64,000 nucleotides of DNA from Verrucomicrobiota bacterium (lineage in GTDB: Bacteria > Verrucomicrobiota > Verrucomicrobiia > Chthoniobacterales > Terrimicrobiaceae), in contig JAFKMU010000038.1 in NCBI GenBank assembly GCA_017305195.1, positions 1-64,000 of the forward strand, given 5' to 3'. This document shows, piece after piece, positions 17,007-25,252 of the stretch (position 1 is its first letter; each line of letters begins with the position of its first letter). The notes under the pieces were generated by a model, which was given only the letters and a program-made list of their open reading frames with translations, searched no databases and had not been told where the DNA came from. Made by a program: the position numbers and the translations under genes.

Positions 17007-18605
17007 TCAGGCATAACTATAAAGCTTGGCGCGACGGATGGCGGGTTCGTCGCCGAATCGCAGGACGTATTCATCGCCATTCAACCTGCGGCCGGGCTGC
17101 CAGACGCCGTCGCGGTATTCGCCCTCCTCGATGCTCAGGTAATCCACATTCATGCGGCTGCCTTCCGGGGTGAACTCCCGGCTGGAGAAGTTTAAGTCAA
17201 TACCTCCGATCCCGAGGACGGTGAGCGAGTCCGGCGTTTCCTCGATGATCAAGGCCGCTGCCGGGGGGCGGTCGGAGCGCGGGGCGGAGTGGTAGTAAAC
17301 CTCGACCTGGTACTTCTCCAGGAGAAGCACCTCTTTTTCCGCCCCATTCACTCCGGGAGCCGGTCCCACGCCGCTATTCACCGGAGTTCCCTGCACGACG
17401 GCTGTCATCCGGCCGGTACCCGTGTGCGCGGTGATGACCGGCATGAGATCGGCGAGCAATTGATAGGTCCGCGCCAGCAGCGGGTCCGACATGCTGTCGA
17501 TCCCGAAGGGTGCAAAACCCAGCGCATCGTGTCGGCCGATGGCGTAGATGGCATGGGCGGCGGATTCCCGGCGGCGATTGCCCGCCTCGGGAATCAACAG
17601 CGGATTGCCGCTGCCCGCGTAGTCCTCGCAAATCCCCGCAAAGGCATCGAGATAGATATCGGGGGCGAGGGCAAACAACTCGGGTCCGGCGATCTGCCAG
17701 ATGTCGAGCATCCGCGAGACCGGGCCGCCGCTGGGATACTCCCCCGGTTCCTGGCCGGGGTACTGCACGAGCCAGCTATTGGCATAGCAGGGCAGTGGAT
17801 AGGCGCTGCGTCCCTCGGCTGCGACTTCATTGATGAAACTGGCGATCTGCCAGGACATGAAGGCCTCGTTGGCCAGCTCTCCAAAGGTCGCCGCCCATGC
17901 GCCGGGCACCTCCCCGAGATGCATCCCGGCCAGCTCCGGGCGCAAGGTGCCAGTCTCCTGACGGGCCGCGAGCCCTTCATGCAGGTCCGCCGGAATCGGG
18001 GAGGCAAAAGCCGCGTCGGCCAGCGCCGAGCGATCCCGGGGCGCGCCGCGCAGTCCCGGCTCATTTTCCACCTGCATCATGATCACCGTGCGATCCACCG
18101 CGTCGTGAATGCTCAGGTATTTCATCAGCTCGCGAAAGGCGCGCGCATCCGCCCGCAGGGTCTCCGAGCCAAAGGACGACAGCGCGGCGCAGGACCTCCC
18201 GGGTTCGCGCTCCATCCGCGGGAATCTCCGGGGGTCTGTCTTCACCCACGCAGGCGCGTAGGTGGAGAATCCGTTCTTCCACGTCCCAAACCAGAGGATC
18301 ACCATTCGAAGTCCCCGGCGGCGCGCGCCAGCCAGCAGGCCCTCCACCAGGGTGAAATCAAACTGGCCCTCCTCGGGCTCCAGGAGCTCCCAGTAGACGG
18401 GAGCAAAGATCGCGTTGCAGTGATGCTCGACCAGTTTGTCCCACACGGCGGACTCCATGTAGGCGAGATCCGACGCGCTCGAGTTGTGAATCTCCCCTCC
18501 CAGCGAGATGAATGGACGGCCATCCACCAGCAGCTGCGCGGATTTCCCCTTGCGGCATATGGTCGGGATGGAGGGGGCTTCTTTGGCGTATCGGACTACG
18601 GACAT
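17007..18605 (-). CDS. GH35/DUF5597-type beta-galactosidase-like enzyme
   Basis: A 532-residue enzyme of the GH35 group with the DUF5597-type C-terminus. The landmarks are LLVDGRPFISLGGEIHNSSA, FAPVYWELLEPEEGQFDF, the acid/base site MMQVENEPGLRG, FMSWQIASFINEVA, APDIYLDAFAG and the nucleophile site NPLLIPEAGN. These enzymes remove terminal beta-galactose or related residues. No signal peptide is seen, suggesting cytoplasmic action on imported oligosaccharides. ATG 18605 is used: the longer frame starts at a TTG at 18668 inside the conserved 43-bp promoter-like box, so its N-terminus would be an artefact. Confidence 0.85.
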   Translation of the reverse strand: MSVVRYAKEAPSIPTICRKGKSAQLLVDGRPFISLGGEIHNSSASDLAYMESAVWDKLVEHHCNAIFAPVYWELLEPEEGQFDFTLVEGLLAGARRRGLRMVILWFGTWKNGFSTYAPAWVKTDPRRFPRMEREPGRSCAALSSFGSETLRADARAFRELMKYLSIHDAVDRTVIMMQVENEPGLRGAPRDRSALADAAFASPIPADLHEGLAARQETGTLRPELAGMHLGEVPGAWAATFGELANEAFMSWQIASFINEVAAEGRSAYPLPCYANSWLVQYPGQEPGEYPSGGPVSRMLDIWQIAGPELFALAPDIYLDAFAGICEDYAGSGNPLLIPEAGNRRRESAAHAIYAIGRHDALGFAPFGIDSMSDPLLARTYQLLADLMPVITAHTGTGRMTAVVQGTPVNSGVGPAPGVNGAEKEVLLLEKYQVEVYYHSAPRSDRPPAAALIIEETPDSLTVLGIGGIDLNFSSREFTPEGSRMNVDYLSIEEGEYRDGVWQPGRRLNGDEYVLRFGDEPAIRRAKLYSYA

Positions 18606-18629
18606 ATCGGATGGCGTGGCGAAAATTTG

Positions 18630-18672
18630 AATATTCGCTTTTTTTAATTCTTGTTTTATAAAAGTCAATTAG
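18630..18672 (-). promoter_or_regulatory. 43-bp conserved box, copy 1 (promoter/operator for the GH35 gene)
   Basis: The stretch from AATATTCGCTTTTTTT to AAAAGTCAATTAG matches 25171-25213 at 39 of 43 positions by my count. Read toward the GH35 gene it begins CTAATTGACTTTTAT, with TTGACT as a possible -35. A shared box ahead of two genes that each sit beside one of the near-duplicate GntR regulators suggests a common operator. Confidence 0.6.
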
Positions 18673-18761
18673 CGTATGTGTTGCTCACGCGAGATTTCTT
18701 TAAGAAGCCGCCGCCGCCGTGAGAGATGAGGAGACGGATAATTAAAATCCAAAGATCGCGA

Positions 18762-18800
18762 CTAATATTACATCACGTTGATTAACAATTAATTACATTG
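18762..18800 (+). promoter_or_regulatory. AT-rich bipartite element, copy 1 (CTAATATTA-N16-AATTAATTACATTG)
   Basis: This 39-base element ends 73 bases before the PEP-CTERM gene at 18874. Both half-sites and the 16-base spacing are reproduced exactly at 30378-30416, ahead of the GH71-like lipoprotein gene. The rest of the 18673-18761 interval holds nothing recognisable. Confidence 0.55.
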
Positions 18801-18873
18801 ATTTTTCCTTTGCTGGAAAATTCAGCCAGACCCATAGTTCACCTGTCCGACAACCTCCACAAATCCAAGCCCC

Positions 18874-19710
18874 ATGAACCCAACAACCACCCTTAAGTTC
18901 CCAAGCGCCACGGCCATTGCCGCCCTCGCCGTCGGCTTCATTTTCGTCGCTGGCGCGCAGGCCGCGCCGCTGTATACGGATCAGAATTTCTCGACCTTTC
19001 CGACGGGCTGGACGGTTTCCACACCGACAAACACCTCGATCTCGGTGGCCTCGGGAGCACCGGCCACCGGCACCGACACGAACAACCTGCACTTTGTCGA
19101 TAACACCAATGCCGCGCTCGCATCCGCGAAGGTGAACATCGATGGCGGCACTCCGCAGACGGGCGCCATCACCCTTTCGTTTGACATCAAGATGACCCTC
19201 GTGATGGTCGACGCCTCGACCAACCAGTACAACAAGATGGTGATGCGGATTTACGACAGCTCCGGAATCACAAACAGCGCCCACACCGCCGCAGGTATGA
19301 CCTTTTCCCGCAGCGCTGGCGCAGGAAACAGCACCTCCAAGCTGACCCTCGGCGATCAAGGCGGCACCTCCGTCGGCTTCTTCGATCCGGGCTCCTGGTA
19401 CAATATCTCCATCACGCTCCCGGCCATCGGGACCACGGCCACATCCGTCATCACCGTCACCGGCCTCGACGGCGCCAAGGTCTACAACTCATCGAATACC
19501 CTGGTCTCCTCGCTCTCGTTCAGTCAGTCCTTTGGAAGCAGTGTCACGAACTTCTCGGCCCTTTCCCTGGCGACAGGATCATCTGGGGAGAACACCTCGT
19601 ATGCAGATGCGAATATCTCCAATATCGTTTCCGTTCCTGAGCCTTCCGCCGGCCTGAGCATCCTGGTCGGATCGGGCCTTCTCTTCATCCTTCGTCGCCG
19701 GCTCCGGTAA
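18874..19710 (+). CDS. PEP-CTERM exported jelly-roll-like protein
   Basis: A 278-residue exported protein. It has a signal peptide ending VAGAQAAP near residue 30, a beta-strand body with LHFVD, LSFDIKM, MRIYDSSG and SWYNISITLP marks, and a C-terminal PEP-CTERM tail (VPEPSAGLSILVG then LRRRLR). It is divergent from the GH35-like gene and resembles the tail-less secreted protein at 14848. Exosortase processing and outer-membrane or matrix display are expected from the family. Sugar binding is an inference. No Shine-Dalgarno sequence precedes the ATG; the leader is C-rich (CAACCTCCAC). A strong hairpin follows the stop. Confidence 0.8.
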   Translation: MNPTTTLKFPSATAIAALAVGFIFVAGAQAAPLYTDQNFSTFPTGWTVSTPTNTSISVASGAPATGTDTNNLHFVDNTNAALASAKVNIDGGTPQTGAITLSFDIKMTLVMVDASTNQYNKMVMRIYDSSGITNSAHTAAGMTFSRSAGAGNSTSKLTLGDQGGTSVGFFDPGSWYNISITLPAIGTTATSVITVTGLDGAKVYNSSNTLVSSLSFSQSFGSSVTNFSALSLATGSSGENTSYADANISNIVSVPEPSAGLSILVGSGLLFILRRRLR

Positions 19711-19723
19711 ATCCGGACTGGTG

Positions 19724-19774
19724 AACGCAAATCCCGTGCGCGGTCGCAAGACCTGGCGGCGGGATTTTTGCGTT
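19724..19774. terminator. Hairpin terminator after the PEP-CTERM gene
   Basis: AACGCAAATCCCG (19724-19736) pairs with CGGGATTTTTGCGTT (19760-19774) with a two-base bulge and a 23-base loop. The T-run inside the 3' arm and the placement just after the stop, between convergent genes, suit a transcription terminator for the rightward gene. It could also work for the leftward small gene. The interval 19780-19930 shows nothing else. Confidence 0.6.
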
Positions 19775-19932
19775 TCCAGGAGAAGCTCCTGGCGACTCGC
19801 CGGGGCACCCGAGGCCATTTCGCAAATCTCCCGCAGGTCGTTCCTTGCGGACCTCGCCCCAAGACAGCATCTCTCCGGCACGGAAAATCTCAGCAGCGTG
19901 GAGTCCGTGAAGATGAGCGAGACAGCCGGGTA

Positions 19933-20172
19933 TCAGGACAGGCCTGATGTGATCTCAGGCGATCCGGCCAAGTGCGGATATGTCGTCTGCTGGCCGATGG
20001 TGCGGTGTCCCGTCCCACCATGTTGGATTGCCCGATGAGGAGATAAATCCGGCATTTGCTTTTCTCTCCCGAATCGAACGGGGGCCGGGCTGGGTTGCGG
20101 CGTGCCGCCAGACTGGGCCTGGAGCGCGGCCACGCTCCCCGCGATCAACAGGATAACGAGGAGCCTTTTCAT
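19933..20172 (-). CDS. Small exported protein, 79 residues, unknown function
   Basis: The ATG at 20172 overlaps the stop of the upstream glycosidase as ATGA, so translation is coupled. The product starts MKRLLVILLIAGSVAALQAQ, a clear signal peptide ending at AQ. The mature part is only about 59 residues: Pro/Ser/Thr-rich at first, then a His/Gly/Thr-rich tail (HRAIQHGGTGHRT, TTYPHLAGSP). No cysteine lipobox or known domain is seen. It could be a small periplasmic partner of the glycosidase or of an export system. I do not recognise the family. Confidence 0.55.
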   Translation of the reverse strand: MKRLLVILLIAGSVAALQAQSGGTPQPSPAPVRFGREKQMPDLSPHRAIQHGGTGHRTIGQQTTYPHLAGSPEITSGLS

Positions 20173-22355
20173 GGGATTGCCGTCCCGGCACCGCAGACGA
20201 TCGAAATCCGGTTGTTCTCGCCCAGCATGTCGTAGGGGATGACAGACTCCTCCGGCGAAAGCCTGCGTCCATTCAGCGCGATGCAGGCGCGCCCGGGTTT
20301 GCCGGAGATCGCGATGTCGACGGACCTGCCGCGCAATTTCCATCCCGAGACCTCCACGGGGAAAGCAAACGGTCCCGGTCGGATGGAAAGCCCGTCCAGT
20401 CCCGCCTCAAGACCAAGCACCGTGCGGAAGAAGAGTCCATACCACGCCTTGGCCGCAAAGGCCTGCTTGGTGCCGGGATTGTCCGGGAGCTCGCTCTCCG
20501 TCTCATAGGTCAGCCCCTCGGGGATGGTGTGGCTTTCCCAAAACCAGGCCACGTTGCGGGCCCAGGCCTTCAGCTCGGCGGATCGCCCGGCCAGAGCCAT
20601 GACATTGCGGAAGAAGGGCTCCACCACGGGATAGTACGCGCCGCATTGATTCCCGTCGCGCATCCAGGCGGCATCCCAGCCGGGGTACATGCCGAGGCCA
20701 TGAGGGCGGACGAAATTGCGGCTCATAAAGGCCGCGATGCGCTTCTCATGTCCGCCCAGCAGATCGCGGGCAAATGGAGTGGTCCAGAGGATCGCATAGA
20801 CGGGGTAGTGCTGGCGCGGCGTGAGATCAACCGCGGAGATGGAGTCGTAGAAATATCCCTTCTCCCCGTCAAAGAAGTGCCGGATGAAGCCCTCGCGTGC
20901 GGCCTGCGCCCGGGCGGTGTAGTCCTCCGAGAGCGCACTGTAGCGTTCTTCGCCGTCTGCCGCCAGATGCGCGGTGAGGCGACTCATGGCGGCGAGCGCC
21001 TGATAGTAGATGCTGTTATTAAAGCTGCTGATGTCCTGCCCATCCTGGCCCATGAGGCCGGGGAAATCGGGATAAAGCGAGGTGCCGCGAACGAGCCCCG
21101 TCTCAGCCACCACATCGCGCCCGCATTTTTCCAGTATCCAGATGGCCAGTGGCAAAGCCTCCTCAAGGAGCGCGCGATCGCCCGTGTGGCAGTAATAGCT
21201 GTAGAGCGTGGTGATGAAGAGGCACTGGGCCGGAAACGCCATCACCATCTGCGGGACCAGGCGGGTATTGAACTGATGCGGAATGCCCAGCACGGGGTCC
21301 GCCGTTTTCACCGCAAACCGCAGGGCATTGCGCACGAAATCCGCGTCGCCCGCGAAGAGATGCGCCTCGGGATAGACCAGATCGTCCCACGACCAGACCC
21401 AGTAACCATGAGCCGCCGCGCGCATCCCGCCGGGCAGGTCGGCCACCTTGAGCGAATCGAGCACGGCGGGGATATTCTCCAGGCAGGATCGCAGGGAGGG
21501 CGGCTGCACGGCGATGCGCGGTGCAGTGCGCAGCCGTTCGTGGTACGAGCGGACGAGGGCATCGCAGTCGGCGCAGGCGCTTTGCCGGAGCTCCCGCATG
21601 CGGGCCGCCAGCATCTCCTCGCCGGGGCTGAAACAGACCGCGAATGCCGCTTCGCAGCCGGAGAAATCGCTGCGCAGGTAATGCTTGAACCCCTCGTGAA
21701 CGCCGCCCATGGACTCCAGGGTCAGGCCTTGCGTGGCGAGCAGGCCGACATGCGTCGCAGCCTCGGCGACATCGGTGTTCTCAAAAGTGGGATTCTGCAC
21801 CGGGTTTTTCTTCCGATCCTCGATCTGGGCCAGAAGCTGGCTCTCGGGAATCCGGTCCAGCGCCGCCGCCGTGACGCCCAACCCGTCGGGACGCTCCGCC
21901 CACGGAGTCCAGGTCCGATAGCCGGGTGTCGTATTGACAAATCCATGTAGAGCCACCTTCAGGGCCAGATGCCGGTCCCGGGGGTTGGCGAGGATGCGCA
22001 CACGCTGGACGAGGGCATCATTGAGCAGGAACATCTGAAAGCCGTAGCGCACGCCCTGAAACGAGCCCTCCGTCTCGAAGCCGAAGGGATAAAGCCGCGT
22101 CTTTTGAAATCCCGGGTAGCGCCCCTTGCCATCGACCTCCAGCACGAGGCGAAACAGCTTGGGCCAGGAGGAATGGGCGAACCCGGAGCGAAAGAGCGAG
22201 GCTCCGCCGAGGGACTGCTGACCGTAGTAGATGAGGTTGATCAGGCCGCCGTGGCTGGCGACTGTCATGCCGGTGCGGCCACCGGAAAAATGCACGTGCT
22301 CCAGGGGGAAGCCCTTCGGGGCGCTGGGGGGACTTTCTCGAAAATCAATTTTCAT
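20169..22355 (-). CDS. Six-hairpin (alpha/alpha)6-barrel glycosidase-like protein
   Basis: A 728-residue protein starting MKIDFRESPPSAPKG, with no signal peptide. The N-terminal beta-sandwich (residues 1-240) is followed by a helical toroid: YWVWSWDDLVYPEAHLFAGD, LYSYYCHTGDRALLEEALPL, SFNNSIYYQALAAMSRLTAH and YPGWDAAWMRDGNQCGAYYP, with acidic residues in the positions seen in GH63/GH133/GH78-type enzymes. The tail (GLEAGLDGLSIRPGPFAF, GENNRISIVC) is the small beta domain typical of the clan. The exact family and substrate are open. The longer frame from 22604 is an artefact; ATG 22355 overlaps the regulator stop as ATGA, a translationally coupled regulator-enzyme pair. Confidence 0.7.
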   Translation of the reverse strand: MKIDFRESPPSAPKGFPLEHVHFSGGRTGMTVASHGGLINLIYYGQQSLGGASLFRSGFAHSSWPKLFRLVLEVDGKGRYPGFQKTRLYPFGFETEGSFQGVRYGFQMFLLNDALVQRVRILANPRDRHLALKVALHGFVNTTPGYRTWTPWAERPDGLGVTAAALDRIPESQLLAQIEDRKKNPVQNPTFENTDVAEAATHVGLLATQGLTLESMGGVHEGFKHYLRSDFSGCEAAFAVCFSPGEEMLAARMRELRQSACADCDALVRSYHERLRTAPRIAVQPPSLRSCLENIPAVLDSLKVADLPGGMRAAAHGYWVWSWDDLVYPEAHLFAGDADFVRNALRFAVKTADPVLGIPHQFNTRLVPQMVMAFPAQCLFITTLYSYYCHTGDRALLEEALPLAIWILEKCGRDVVAETGLVRGTSLYPDFPGLMGQDGQDISSFNNSIYYQALAAMSRLTAHLAADGEERYSALSEDYTARAQAAREGFIRHFFDGEKGYFYDSISAVDLTPRQHYPVYAILWTTPFARDLLGGHEKRIAAFMSRNFVRPHGLGMYPGWDAAWMRDGNQCGAYYPVVEPFFRNVMALAGRSAELKAWARNVAWFWESHTIPEGLTYETESELPDNPGTKQAFAAKAWYGLFFRTVLGLEAGLDGLSIRPGPFAFPVEVSGWKLRGRSVDIAISGKPGRACIALNGRRLSPEESVIPYDMLGENNRISIVCGAGTAIP

Positions 22356-23476
22356 TTGGGCGGGGATTTCGGCGGCGGAATGAGTTCGTACCCGAGCAGG
22401 ATCTCGGGGCATTTCTCTCCGGCGTGAAGGCGGGTGAGCTGATCCACAAAGGCATCGACACACTGGTGGCTGGAGTTTGCCACCATCGCCGCCGCGATCG
22501 GGCAGAGAAAGGGCAGCTCGGCGTTTTTGTGGAAGACGACCTTGAGCTGATCCGGCACGCGGACGCCCGCCGTCGTGATGCCCAGCATGACGCCCTTGGC
22601 GCAATTATCGGGAAAGGCGATCAGGCCATCGGGGCGCCCGGGCCCGGCCCAGAGTTCGCGAAACTGATTGTACCCAAACTCATCGTGCGGCTCGGGGTAG
22701 CGGATGGAGTTTCTCACCCAGGCGTCGCGCACCTGGATCTTGAGCCGACGGGCTGCCCGGCGAAAGGCATGCACGTGCTCCGCGTGACTCGGAGGGACGG
22801 CGGTGATCAGGCCGGCCGACTTGCAGCCCTGCTCCTGCAGGCGGGTAAGCGCGATCTCAAAAAAGCTGTTGATGTCGAAATCGACGCGATGCTTGAGCAC
22901 ACGCCCCAGGCCGGTAACCGGTACGGGCAGGGCGTTGAGCCACGCCGCATTGTATTGACCGCTGTTCAGCGCGATCAGCGCCTGTATCTCCCCTCGCCCG
23001 GCCGCCTTGACCAGAGCAGGAATGGGTGTCGTCGTTTTCTCCCCCTGGCGGGTTTCAAACCATACGGTGGTGCGGATATTCTCCTGGAGGAAACGGGTCT
23101 CCAGCAGGAGAAACAGCTCACGGATAAAAAGAAGCTCGCTCGCGTCCTGCCAGAGCTGGCTGGGAGCAAGGATGCCGACGCGGGAAAGCCTCGCCTCGCG
23201 CTCCTTCACAAAGGTGCCCATGCGATGGCGGCGATCCAGCAGCCCTTCCTTCGTCAACGCCGTGAGCGCCGCATGCACCGCCGGGACATACGTGCCCCAT
23301 TGGGCGGCGAGTTGCTGCGTGGTGGGCAGCCGGGTTCCCGGGGGCATTTCTCCGCTCAGGATCTTTTCCCGCACGCGGTCGGCGAGTTCGTCCACGGTGG
23401 ACCGCTTTTTCGAGAGCGAAATATCCAGGCTTCCCGGGATCGGATCGGGAGAGGTATGGGCGGCGGTTTTTTTCAC
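22352..23476 (-). CDS. GntR-type regulator with LacI-like ligand domain (copy 2 of a near-duplicate pair)
   Basis: A 374-residue regulator with the same architecture and most of the same sequence as the one at 15803. The winged helix (SKKRSTVDELADRVREKILS, GTRLPTTQQLAAQWGTYVPA, EGLLDRRHRMGTFVKERE) is nearly identical. The effector domain has diverged more (GCKSAGLITAVPPSHAEHV), which suggests the same DNA site but a different inducer. The start is GTG 23476. It lies 94 bases after the GH43 gene and is coupled by ATGA to the six-hairpin glycosidase. The shared 43-bp box at 25171 lies ahead of this gene group. Confidence 0.85.
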   Translation of the reverse strand: MKKTAAHTSPDPIPGSLDISLSKKRSTVDELADRVREKILSGEMPPGTRLPTTQQLAAQWGTYVPAVHAALTALTKEGLLDRRHRMGTFVKEREARLSRVGILAPSQLWQDASELLFIRELFLLLETRFLQENIRTTVWFETRQGEKTTTPIPALVKAAGRGEIQALIALNSGQYNAAWLNALPVPVTGLGRVLKHRVDFDINSFFEIALTRLQEQGCKSAGLITAVPPSHAEHVHAFRRAARRLKIQVRDAWVRNSIRYPEPHDEFGYNQFRELWAGPGRPDGLIAFPDNCAKGVMLGITTAGVRVPDQLKVVFHKNAELPFLCPIAAAMVANSSHQCVDAFVDQLTRLHAGEKCPEILLGYELIPPPKSPPK

Positions 23477-23570
23477 GCGCGGAGTATCTCTGATTTCGCG
23501 TTCTCAGGCTATCTCTCTTCGCTGGCCCGGAGGGTGCGACGGGATCGGCGCCCGGGCATGGGGCGGATCG

Positions 23571-25064
23571 TCATTGGGCGGAGGAAAAGCCTGCCTCATG
23601 AGGACGGCCAAAAACGGTGAACTCCCACACGGCGGCCGTCATTCCCGGCGGCAACGCGAGGATTTCCAGCCGCACATGCCGCGCGGGTACGGGTGCCCAG
23701 GTGTGATAGGCGATGTGGCGCTCCTCCTCGTTTCCCGAAAGATCGGCCAATACGGACCACTGCGAACCATCGAGGGACCCGTGGATGCGATATTGATACG
23801 GCGCGGGGCGGCAACCGGCGGCGTAATCCAAGCCCCGATCAGCAAAAAGAATCCTCACCGCCGCCACCGGGAAGGCCGCCTCCAGGTCGACCTCAAGCCA
23901 CTGCGGCGCCTCCTCCGACGAAGCCTCCCACCAGGTGCGAATACCATCATCCACGGCATAATGCGGAGAGCGCCCCTCGCGAACCGAGGAAGCCCGCGCC
24001 GGGCAATTCACCGACAGCGCCACCAGGGGCTCGCCCGTTTCACCACCGGGGACGGGCTGCGGAGTCTCCGTCGGTCCCTCGATGTAAAGCTCGCCATTCT
24101 CATCAAACGCCACGCGGTCCATCGCGATGCGGCGCTCGTAGGGGTGAGCGATGCGGACCAGGGTGGTGTAAAAGCACCACAAGCCGCCATCCGGTCCCTC
24201 GACCACGGAGTGGTGCGCGCAGCCGTTGACCAAGCCGCCCCGATGAATGAGGACGGGGTTGCGCCGCTGGGGCTCGAAGGGACCGAGAGGATGGTCGGAA
24301 ACATAGCACCCGATGGCGTAGTTGCGGTACTCCGTGCCGTTGGCGCTGTACTGGAGGAAGTAGCGTCCGCCATGCCGGGTCATCCACGCGCCTTCCAGCA
24401 CGGGCGCGTCGAGACGGTGATTGGACTCGCCGCCGCGCTCCCACCAGTGCTCCGGGCGGAAGTTCACGAGCTTGACGGGCGCCTCGGCAAAACGGCTGGG
24501 ATCTTCCGCATCCAGCCGCACCCCGAGGATTCCGATGTCATTGGTGATCCGCCAGGGATGCGCGGGACTGGGCTCCACCTCCTGGCCGAGGTTGCAATAG
24601 CAATAGAGCGAGCCGTCTTCATCGGAGAAGAGACAGGGATCGCCCCAGCGAACCGGCTTGCCGGTGTGGTCCTTCAGCCACGTTTCATTCCCATCGGCAT
24701 CATAGGCCCTGGTCCCCAGCCGCTCCCAGGGTCCCAGCGGCGAGCGGGCCCTCCAGATCGCGGAGCAATCCCAGGAAGCCGTGAGGTACAGCCAGCCCCG
24801 ATGAACCACGACCGTTGGAGCGTAGCCGGGATCGAATGGCTCGATGGGGATATGCTCCCAATGCACCATATCCGCACTGCGCCAGAGCAGCCCGGCGGAG
24901 GGAAAGAGATACCACTGTCCCTCGAATCGGATGACGGTGGGATCGGCCATCTCGCGAAAGTCCGGGCCTTCATAACCCGGTTTGGCGCAGGCGCGACCGC
25001 GCTGGTAATGCGGCAACGGGAGGGGGTTGCAATACGTGCTCACGAACGCTGGATCAGAAACCAC
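23571..25064 (-). CDS. GH43-family glycosidase with C-terminal discoidin/CBM32-like domain
   Basis: A 497-residue enzyme. The five-bladed beta-propeller of GH43 shows its landmarks: the base Asp in FREMADPTVIRFEGQWYLF, the pKa-modulating Asp near WGDPCLFSDEDG, and the acid Glu in APVLEGAWMTRHGGRYFLQY. Residues 345-497 form a discoidin (F5/8 type C) sandwich (GIRTWWEASSEEAPQWLEVD, YQYRIHGSLDGSQWSVLADL) for glycan binding. GH43 enzymes cut arabinose, xylose or galactose linkages. The start is GTG 25064; a 37-residue reading frame overlaps it upstream. No signal peptide is seen from this start. Confidence 0.85.
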   Translation of the reverse strand: MVSDPAFVSTYCNPLPLPHYQRGRACAKPGYEGPDFREMADPTVIRFEGQWYLFPSAGLLWRSADMVHWEHIPIEPFDPGYAPTVVVHRGWLYLTASWDCSAIWRARSPLGPWERLGTRAYDADGNETWLKDHTGKPVRWGDPCLFSDEDGSLYCYCNLGQEVEPSPAHPWRITNDIGILGVRLDAEDPSRFAEAPVKLVNFRPEHWWERGGESNHRLDAPVLEGAWMTRHGGRYFLQYSANGTEYRNYAIGCYVSDHPLGPFEPQRRNPVLIHRGGLVNGCAHHSVVEGPDGGLWCFYTTLVRIAHPYERRIAMDRVAFDENGELYIEGPTETPQPVPGGETGEPLVALSVNCPARASSVREGRSPHYAVDDGIRTWWEASSEEAPQWLEVDLEAAFPVAAVRILFADRGLDYAAGCRPAPYQYRIHGSLDGSQWSVLADLSGNEEERHIAYHTWAPVPARHVRLEILALPPGMTAAVWEFTVFGRPHEAGFSSAQ

Positions 25065-25167
25065 GGCCCTCTCGCGCCCGATGGATCACAGTCTCGCCCG
25101 GGCCACCATCGATCCGCTCGACGAACCCAAACCTGTCTTCAGCAATCTCCAAACTTCGCGCCTCCAT
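25054..25167 (-). CDS. Possible 37-residue leader ORF overlapping the GH43 start
   Basis: ATG 25167 opens a frame that ends in TGA at 25054, eleven bases inside the GH43 gene in another frame. The peptide starts MEARSLEIAEDRFGFVERID. It begins four bases from the conserved 43-bp box. It may be a leader peptide, the true N-terminus with a frameshift, or chance. I do not recognise it. Confidence 0.25.
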   Translation of the reverse strand: MEARSLEIAEDRFGFVERIDGGPGETVIHRAREGRGF

Positions 25168-25170
25168 TTA

Positions 25171-25213
25171 AATATTCGCTTTTTTTAATTCTCTTTTCAT
25201 AAAAGTCAAATAG
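25171..25213. promoter_or_regulatory. 43-bp conserved box, copy 2 (between GH43 and the divergent 797-residue gene)
   Basis: It matches 18630-18672 at 39 of 43 positions, including 22 identical bases from AATATTCGC to AATTCT and an identical AAAAGTCAA. It lies 40 bases before the rightward gene at 25253 and about 107 before the leftward GH43 GTG, so it could control both. The TTGACT read leftward is a possible -35 box. Confidence 0.6.
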
Positions 25214-25252
25214 AGTCTCGCCAACGTCGCAAATTTCCTTCCTTCGAATGCC

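Noticed and set aside
18606-18668. TTG 18668 as the start of the GH35-like protein
   Set aside because: The triplet is part of TTGACT in a conserved 43-bp box shared with another locus; ATG 18605 gives the family's normal N-terminus. TTG starts at 10091 and 40632 were set aside for similar reasons.
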